A DNA stretch of 64,000 nt from Brachypodium distachyon (Eukaryota > Streptophyta > Magnoliopsida > Poales > Poaceae): positions 51,011,355-51,075,354 of the forward strand of contig NC_016131.3 in NCBI RefSeq assembly GCF_000005505.3. Direction: 5' to 3'. The first letter of the stretch is position 1; each line of letters starts with the position of its first letter. Below are positions 58,470-64,000 of this stretch, one piece after another. Position numbers and translations under genes: made by a program. The notes below the pieces were generated by a model that did no database searches, was not told the origin of the DNA, and was given only the letters and a program-made list of their open reading frames with translations.

Positions 58470-61350
58470 TATAAGTCATGTACAGCAACCATATCGATAG
58501 GAGGCTACGATATTTCATCCGCCGACTATATATTTGAAATGGCAATTGTTCCATGGAACTGAAGAACACTGGAAAGACCGAAGATGAACATGTGTGTGCC
58601 AGATAAGCATCTGATGCAACACAACAGGTTGCAACTACAGAATTCTAACCATTCCTAAACAAACTACGCACTTCGCTACTCTAGAAAACCGGACAGTGAT
58701 CTGATACCTACAAAATACAACTATCAGAGATCTAGAGAAGTTATACTGGTGACACTGGCAATGAGACGAAAGAAATGAGGACATTGTAGCTAGCAACCAG
58801 GATTGGTGTCGGCAACAGTATGTGCAGAACATAACGGCAGGAACAAGTCCGTACTTCCATCAGAACAAGTCGTTTCACTTGGTACCATTCTCCCATTCAT
58901 CCCGATAAATAAATAATCGGCACGGATGTCTGAATTTTCTATCTATCATATAAAATGAAGCACCATACTCCCATCAGGACAAGCGATTGAAGTAGTTAGA
59001 TAGCAACTACTACTAGGCAAGCGCGAGAGTGGAGAGAAGCTTGATGCACTGGCTCTAGCTCTAGCACCTCTCAAGCCAGACAACGTTCCAGGGATGCTGG
59101 TTTGACGTCGGATGTCTGTGTGCGTGTTGGCACATGCGAGTATGGAATGGAGCCCCCGGACAATATGCCGACCTACTTAAGCATCAGACGCCAGATGACA
59201 GCCTCAGAATTCTTCGTCCTGAGCACCGGCGCTGCTTCGCAAGATGCTGCCACTTGACACTGATGGCCATGCGAGGCACAGTCGCCAGGATGGTTGCAGC
59301 AAGGCACAGTCGCAATATGCCCATGTTTTTTTTTTGACCGGGCGGGCCCATGTTCGTCGGTGGAAACCTGGTAAATCGACTCTACAAGAATCAGATTTGA
59401 TCACATCCCCTGGAGACAAGAGGATTAAACAAAGAGAGATCTCCCTTCTTCATTTCCTTCCCCTCTTTTTACCAGTGGCATGACACTGTGCAAAGCCACA
59501 TACCGCCTCCTCCTCCATCAATGCCACCTGTAGAATCTCTCCTGCCACCGTTGTACCCCAATCCGTTGCCACGAAAAGACATCCTCGCTCCTGCACAAGG
59601 TGACAAGGAACGCCATGAGGAGATCCGAAGTGTGAGGTCCAAACCGTAGCAGGCTAGGGATTCAATCCTCACAGCGACAGCACAGGTAATTTTAGGAATC
59701 TACAAAGAAAAAAAGGCATAGTTATAAGCTACGATAGATATGATTTTTCCTTCTTGATTTCCGTTACTGATCGAGTAGGTGTATATACCCAGGAGGAGTT
59801 TTGCAGTGTCTGAGAGTTACAATGTATAATAAAGAACCAATGGCTAATTGGTACAATAAGAGATGGAAGTAAAAAAGTAGTTGGGACACGCTTCCATCCA
59901 GTCCATCCATCTTGACTTAAGTTTACCGCTCGCATCTCAGCCGTCTCTTCTCTGAACTTCACACCGACACCAGTGCTCTCATCAGTTCTTCAGATAATGG
60001 ATACTTGGGATCCTGACATGAAGGCGGTTGGGAATAGAAAGCAGGGATCAGGGAGGAATGGTTGCCGTGAACTACCCAGGAGGCAGTGCATACAAGCCCG
60101 AATGTCACGGGAGGGGAACAGAGTATGGTCTTGCTTTCATGTAAATCATTTGCTTGTGATCTGACGGCTGAGGAGAGAGGGGGATGGGACACAAAACGTA
60201 GAGAAATGGTTGTATACCTAACAATGCAGACATGTCACTCGGAACATTAAAGTATACACAACGATGGAAACGATATGACAAAGTGGAATGTGCACATCAC
60301 AAGCATGATTCATCTGGAATTACTAAGCAGCAAACGTCACAGTTAGGGAGAATAAATGGCATCTATATTAAGTTACAAATAATGATATAGAACTCTTGTC
60401 CAAGAATGATTCGCCTGCAGAACCTAATGGTAAATATGTAATGGTCTCACTATGTTCTGTGAAAGCTGGATCCCATTTGAGCTAAGGGCCAGTTTTGCGA
60501 TGTCCAGGAGAGGAATTGCATGTCAATGGAAGCCCATTCGCCATGTACAAAATCCCGTATAATTTTCTACACATAGTATGCATAAATTTATGTAACATGC
60601 AAATTCATTGTTGATATCAAAGTGGAAGTTGACAGACTTATCAACAATACAAGATTGACTGCTCGTCGTTTTATTCTTGATATCAGGGACAAATTTGATA
60701 TTACAATTTAGCATGTTTATGCAACTCTATGTACCACATCCATGAATTTTGTAAGTATTTTTTGGAAAATTTATATCATGGATTTTATAATGGGCATGCA
60801 GGTTCTACTTGACATAAATATTCGTTCCATGTGACAAATTTCTGTTGCAGCACCACCAAACAGGTCGTTAATCAAATAATTAATGCATCCCTTTTGAAAA
60901 CTTCTTCCTTCGGATATTCATATGATCATTGGTTAAATCAAACAAGAGGACGCACAGGAAGATGTTACCATCGAAAGTCTTCTTTTTTTGGTGAGCAAAA
61001 GCTTGGACCTGACGATGTTGCCTCAAAATAGCATCTGCTGCATGCTATTAAATTAAGGGGAGCCAATAACACCATGGATGGAAAATCACTGTAAGCAACA
61101 CTTTCCGAGAGAAGTAACACTTTTGAGGAATAGACATAAGCAGAGTGCTTCGTGAAGGCCAATACAGCATAGATGTCTTGCGCAGCATATATTGAGGAGT
61201 CCATGTTCCAGGACCTTTCTCCTGTAGACTATTTATAATATATGTGCTGCTTCTTTGTGTTATAACCTCCATGCTTCGTTTGCAACCTCATTTTAGACTA
61301 GAGATCCTTAATGAACTCCATGATTCCCTCTTGTTCTGTTTCTACTGGGT
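58470..61350. other. Gene-poor region upstream of NUP/PPR cluster end
   Basis: Nearly 3 kb between the possible solo LTR and the PPR stop codon. Short open frames on both strands show no motif. Part near 61250-61350 should be the PPR 3'UTR. Nothing else is supported. Confidence 0.35.
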
Positions 61351-63429
61351 TTAATCTGCGAGTTCCTCTACTATGTCTAGATCACTGCAATTACCGATAT
61401 TCCTCATTTGCTCTGATAGTTCATCCAAAACCTCATAGATCTCTGGTGCTAGAGGGTTCGACCTATCTCCAACCAAAAAAGGGGCAAACCCATTGCGAAG
61501 ATCAACCCATGCCAACCCAGGTGCTTTTGTGACACCCAAGTCTCGCATCAGTTTCCTGACTGTTGCTAGCTCATCCCAGCAACCTGCGGCTGCATACATG
61601 TTCGCAATCAGAACATAGTGCCCAGCATTCTCTGTCTTCATCTCCAAGAGCCTCCTAGCTGCCCTTTCACCAATTATTATGTTGCCTCTGTCATGACAAG
61701 CCCCGACTAGTGCTGCCCACATCATGGATGTTGGAGGGGAAGAGCTCTCATTGAGCATTCCTTCTGCCTTTTCTAGTAGTCCAGAACGTGCATATAAATC
61801 AACCATGCAAGAATAATGCTCCATCTGAGGCTTGATACCATATGAACTCGTCATCTTGTCAAAAAGTTTTTCTCCTTCAGTCACAAGTCCAGAGTGACTA
61901 CAAGCAGAGAGTACAGTAACCATGCTTATGTGGTCAGGCTTGATCCCACTATCAATCATCTGGTCAAAAAGCCGTAGTGCAATTGTTCCTTTCCCTTGCA
62001 TCCCATATCCTGCTATCATCGAAGTGTACGATATCATATCACGGTCATCCATGGTATCAAAGACATTTTGTGCTACTGAGAGCCTCCCTGATTTGGAGTA
62101 CATGTCAATAAGAGAGTTCCATAACAAGCGATACCCTTTGAATCCATTCTTAACAATGTGGCTGTGAAGCTCCTGCCCATGTTGCAGGTTTGCAACACGG
62201 GCACAGAGAGCAAGAAGGGTTACAACAGTAACATAATTAGGCTGTACACCTGCGCCGACCATTTCATGAACAAGTCTAGAGGCCTCTTCTGCCTCATCTG
62301 ACAAAGCAAAACTAGCTATCATTGTATTCCATGTCACAACACCTGGGCAAGCAAGCATTTTAAACAGCAAGCAGGCAGAGTCCATATGCTTGCACCTGGC
62401 GTACATCGTGATAAGTGCATTGGCTACACTTTCTACCCCGTCACAGTTCATGCGGACTGCCAACCCATGGATCTCCTTCCCGAGCCTCAACCAGCCAACC
62501 CGTGAGCAAGCATTCGACCCAATCACCAACGTCACGAAATCCACTGCTGCACCATCGCTTACCATCTCCCGGATAAGCCCAACAGCTGCCCTATGGTCCC
62601 GTGTATTAATGTATACCCCGGCAATCGTGTTCCACGTCACTGAATTCACCTCCGCCTCCTCCGCTCGCATCCTTTCAAACAGTTCCACCGCCTGCACCCA
62701 TTGCCCGACGGCCACATACGCTGAGATCATCGAGTTCCATGATACCACATCTTTCTGTGCCATTCCCTCGAACACCTTGCGTGCAGCAACGAGATCCCCG
62801 CTCTTTGCATACATCGACACCAGCGCATTCTGGAAAAACAAATGGCCTCCCACCCCGGTGGCTAGACCGTGCAGATGCACCGCCCGTCCCAGCGCTAGGT
62901 CTCCAGCCTCTGCGCAGGCACGGAGGACGGATGGGTAGGTGAAGGCGTCCGGGAGGACGGCACTCCTGGCCATTTGCTGGTAGGCGGCGAGGGCGTGGCG
63001 CGGGAAGCCGTGGCGCAGGCAGGAGGAGATGAGGATGTTGTAGGGGAGGGGGCACGTTGCGTCAGCGGCAAGGGAGGAGGCGAAGGGGAGAAGGTAGGGC
63101 TGGGAGGAGTAGAGCGAGAGGAGGCGGGGGAGGAGGAGAGGGTGGCGGGAGAGGCCGAGGGAGAGCGAGAGCCCGTGGAGCTGGACGCCGAGTCTGAGGT
63201 CCGAGCGGTGGAGGTGGAGGAGCGAGGCGATGGGGCGGAGGAGGAAATCGGAAGAGGCGGCGGCGGGGAGGCGGCGGCGGAGGCGGGAGAAAGCGAGGAG
63301 AGGGAAGGGGAGGACGCGGGCGGCCGTGAGGGTGGAGAGGGAGGCTAGGAGGCAGCGGAGGGAGTCGTCTTGGTCGGGTCTGGTAGGCACCGCCGGGGCC
63401 GGTGGTAAGAACGCCGCCGCGGCGGACAT
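61351..63429 (-). CDS. PLS-class pentatricopeptide repeat protein (E-type)
   Basis: RNA-binding PPR protein, intronless, 692 residues from the ATG at 63429. The first about 60 residues are Ala/Pro/Arg/Leu-rich with few acids, as in plastid or mitochondrial transit peptides. The body is a run of P, L and S motifs: YNILISSCLRHGFPRHALAA, AFTYPSVLRACAEAGDLALG, NALVSMYAKSGDLVAARKVF, DVVSWNSMISAYVAVGQWVQ, VTWNTMIASFALSDEAEEAS, NSLIDMYSKSGRLSVAQNVF and others. It ends with an E-type tail (MMWAALVGACHDRGNIIIGE, NAGHYVLIANMYAAAGCWDE) and stops shortly after without a DYW deaminase domain. Such proteins act in organelle RNA editing or splicing, often recruiting a DYW partner in trans. An in-frame ATG at 63504 would add 25 residues; MSAAAAFLPP is the more usual-looking start. 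The target RNA is unknown. Confidence 0.92.
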   Translation of the reverse strand: MSAAAAFLPPAPAVPTRPDQDDSLRCLLASLSTLTAARVLPFPLLAFSRLRRRLPAAASSDFLLRPIASLLHLHRSDLRLGVQLHGLSLSLGLSRHPLLLPRLLSLYSSQPYLLPFASSLAADATCPLPYNILISSCLRHGFPRHALAAYQQMARSAVLPDAFTYPSVLRACAEAGDLALGRAVHLHGLATGVGGHLFFQNALVSMYAKSGDLVAARKVFEGMAQKDVVSWNSMISAYVAVGQWVQAVELFERMRAEEAEVNSVTWNTIAGVYINTRDHRAAVGLIREMVSDGAAVDFVTLVIGSNACSRVGWLRLGKEIHGLAVRMNCDGVESVANALITMYARCKHMDSACLLFKMLACPGVVTWNTMIASFALSDEAEEASRLVHEMVGAGVQPNYVTVVTLLALCARVANLQHGQELHSHIVKNGFKGYRLLWNSLIDMYSKSGRLSVAQNVFDTMDDRDMISYTSMIAGYGMQGKGTIALRLFDQMIDSGIKPDHISMVTVLSACSHSGLVTEGEKLFDKMTSSYGIKPQMEHYSCMVDLYARSGLLEKAEGMLNESSSPPTSMMWAALVGACHDRGNIIIGERAARRLLEMKTENAGHYVLIANMYAAAGCWDELATVRKLMRDLGVTKAPGLAWVDLRNGFAPFLVGDRSNPLAPEIYEVLDELSEQMRNIGNCSDLDIVEELAD

Positions 63430-64000
63430 GGGAGGTTTGCTTTCTCGAGCTTGAATATGATGGAGGCTGCCAATGTTGCACTTGCACAAGAAAGAGGACT
63501 GCACTGCCGCTACAATTCGCCACCGACTTTCCGATCATCTTTTTTAAAGCCACGATCAGTATCCATTTTACAACTAATTTCATTAACCTTTTGGTGCTGA
63601 TCTTGATCAAATTTGTGGTGTTTTAATCTTGCAAAAGAGCTAATAAGTGTAAAAAGGTTCGTACCTATCATTTTATAGTCTTTTTTTTTCTCTTTTCCAT
63701 GAAAGATGCGAAAAGGCACCGGAATCACCTCAAACACACCAAGAAATTGAGCAAAACGCACTTAGGACATCCACAACGTGCTAAAACCAAATAATCAGCC
63801 CATCACTATTTGTCACTGGTGTCAAATTGCTACTTCTCCACAATGTGACGGGACCCACCATACTAAAATAATGTGACGGGTGCCAAATATGGGACCCACC
63901 ATACTAAATAATGATAAAATTAATGTTCTCTCTTCTACCTTGTCTGTATCATCGCTTTCCCCCAAGCCGCAGAACAGCCGCCAAACCTCCCGGTGACTTC
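63430..64000. other. Upstream region of the PPR gene with a short repeat
   Basis: AATGTGACGGG and GGGACCCACCATACTAAA each occur twice at about 63842-63910. The preceding AGGACATCCACAACGTG resembles the end of a small grass DNA transposon, so the window probably ends within a MITE. No gene is seen. Confidence 0.35.

Noticed and set aside
63062..63610. 182-codon minus-strand frame at the PPR N-terminus
   Set aside because: It is an alternate phase of the GC-rich transit-peptide region of the PPR gene, giving only Pro/Arg/Leu low complexity.

Overview
This window is nuclear DNA from a grass (Poaceae). The genes have long introns with GT/AG borders, the first exons are very GC-rich, and the flanks and introns hold short foldback elements with the CTCCCTCCGT-type ends of grass Stowaway MITEs. 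Nothing looks prokaryotic or viral. The gene content matches what I recall of a short segment of rice chromosome 7, where a spermidine synthase, CPK18 and an anther-type polyketide synthase lie close together. The species cannot be fixed from sequence alone; a pooid grass with a moderately compact genome would fit.

Layout. 1-4.9 kb: AT-rich spacer, a Tourist-like element with a GC-rich core, a minisatellite and GC-rich gene-fragment-like DNA. 4.9-11.6 kb: a structurally complete Ty1/copia LTR retrotransposon (minus strand) with a perfect 5-bp target duplication but a broken reading frame. 13.0-17.4 kb: spermidine synthase, 9 coding exons, minus. 18.5-18.8 kb: a nuclear copy of plastid ndhB DNA. 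19.2-19.7 kb: a 5'-truncated LINE tail. 22.0-23.4 kb: a Pack-MULE-like element. 24.2-34.8 kb: a group IV calcium-dependent protein kinase (CPK18 type), 12 coding exons, plus, with a MYB gene fragment inside one intron. 35.5-36.9 kb: a LAP5/PKSB-type type III polyketide synthase, minus. 38.0-39.7 kb: an intronless PHT1 phosphate transporter, minus. 40.2-42.3 kb: a LINE fragment. 42.5-43.2 kb: a MULE-type MITE. 44.3-45.0 kb: a CACTA-type MITE. 46.5-50.8 kb: nucleoporin NUP54, 9 exons, plus. 52.0-54.5 kb: a GT77-type Golgi glycosyltransferase, 3 exons, minus. 55.7-57.2 kb: rearranged copia fragments. 61.35-63.4 kb: an intronless PLS-class PPR protein, minus.

The seven host genes are independent eukaryotic transcription units with unrelated roles: polyamine synthesis, Ca2+ signalling, pollen-wall lipid polyketides, phosphate uptake, nuclear transport, Golgi glycosylation and organelle RNA processing. 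They do not form a pathway. All splice models were built by hand from GT/AG sites and every one keeps an open frame to its stop.

The most unusual observation is in the copia element. Its Gag appears to start inside the 5' LTR, and a well-formed, in-frame 210-nt intron spans the LTR/internal junction, so a spliced RNA would lack the region where the primer binding site should lie. The second theme is how many insertions can be dated relative to each other by exact target duplications (5, 9, 9, 9, 3 and 16 bp, plus an 11-bp pair with one mismatch).
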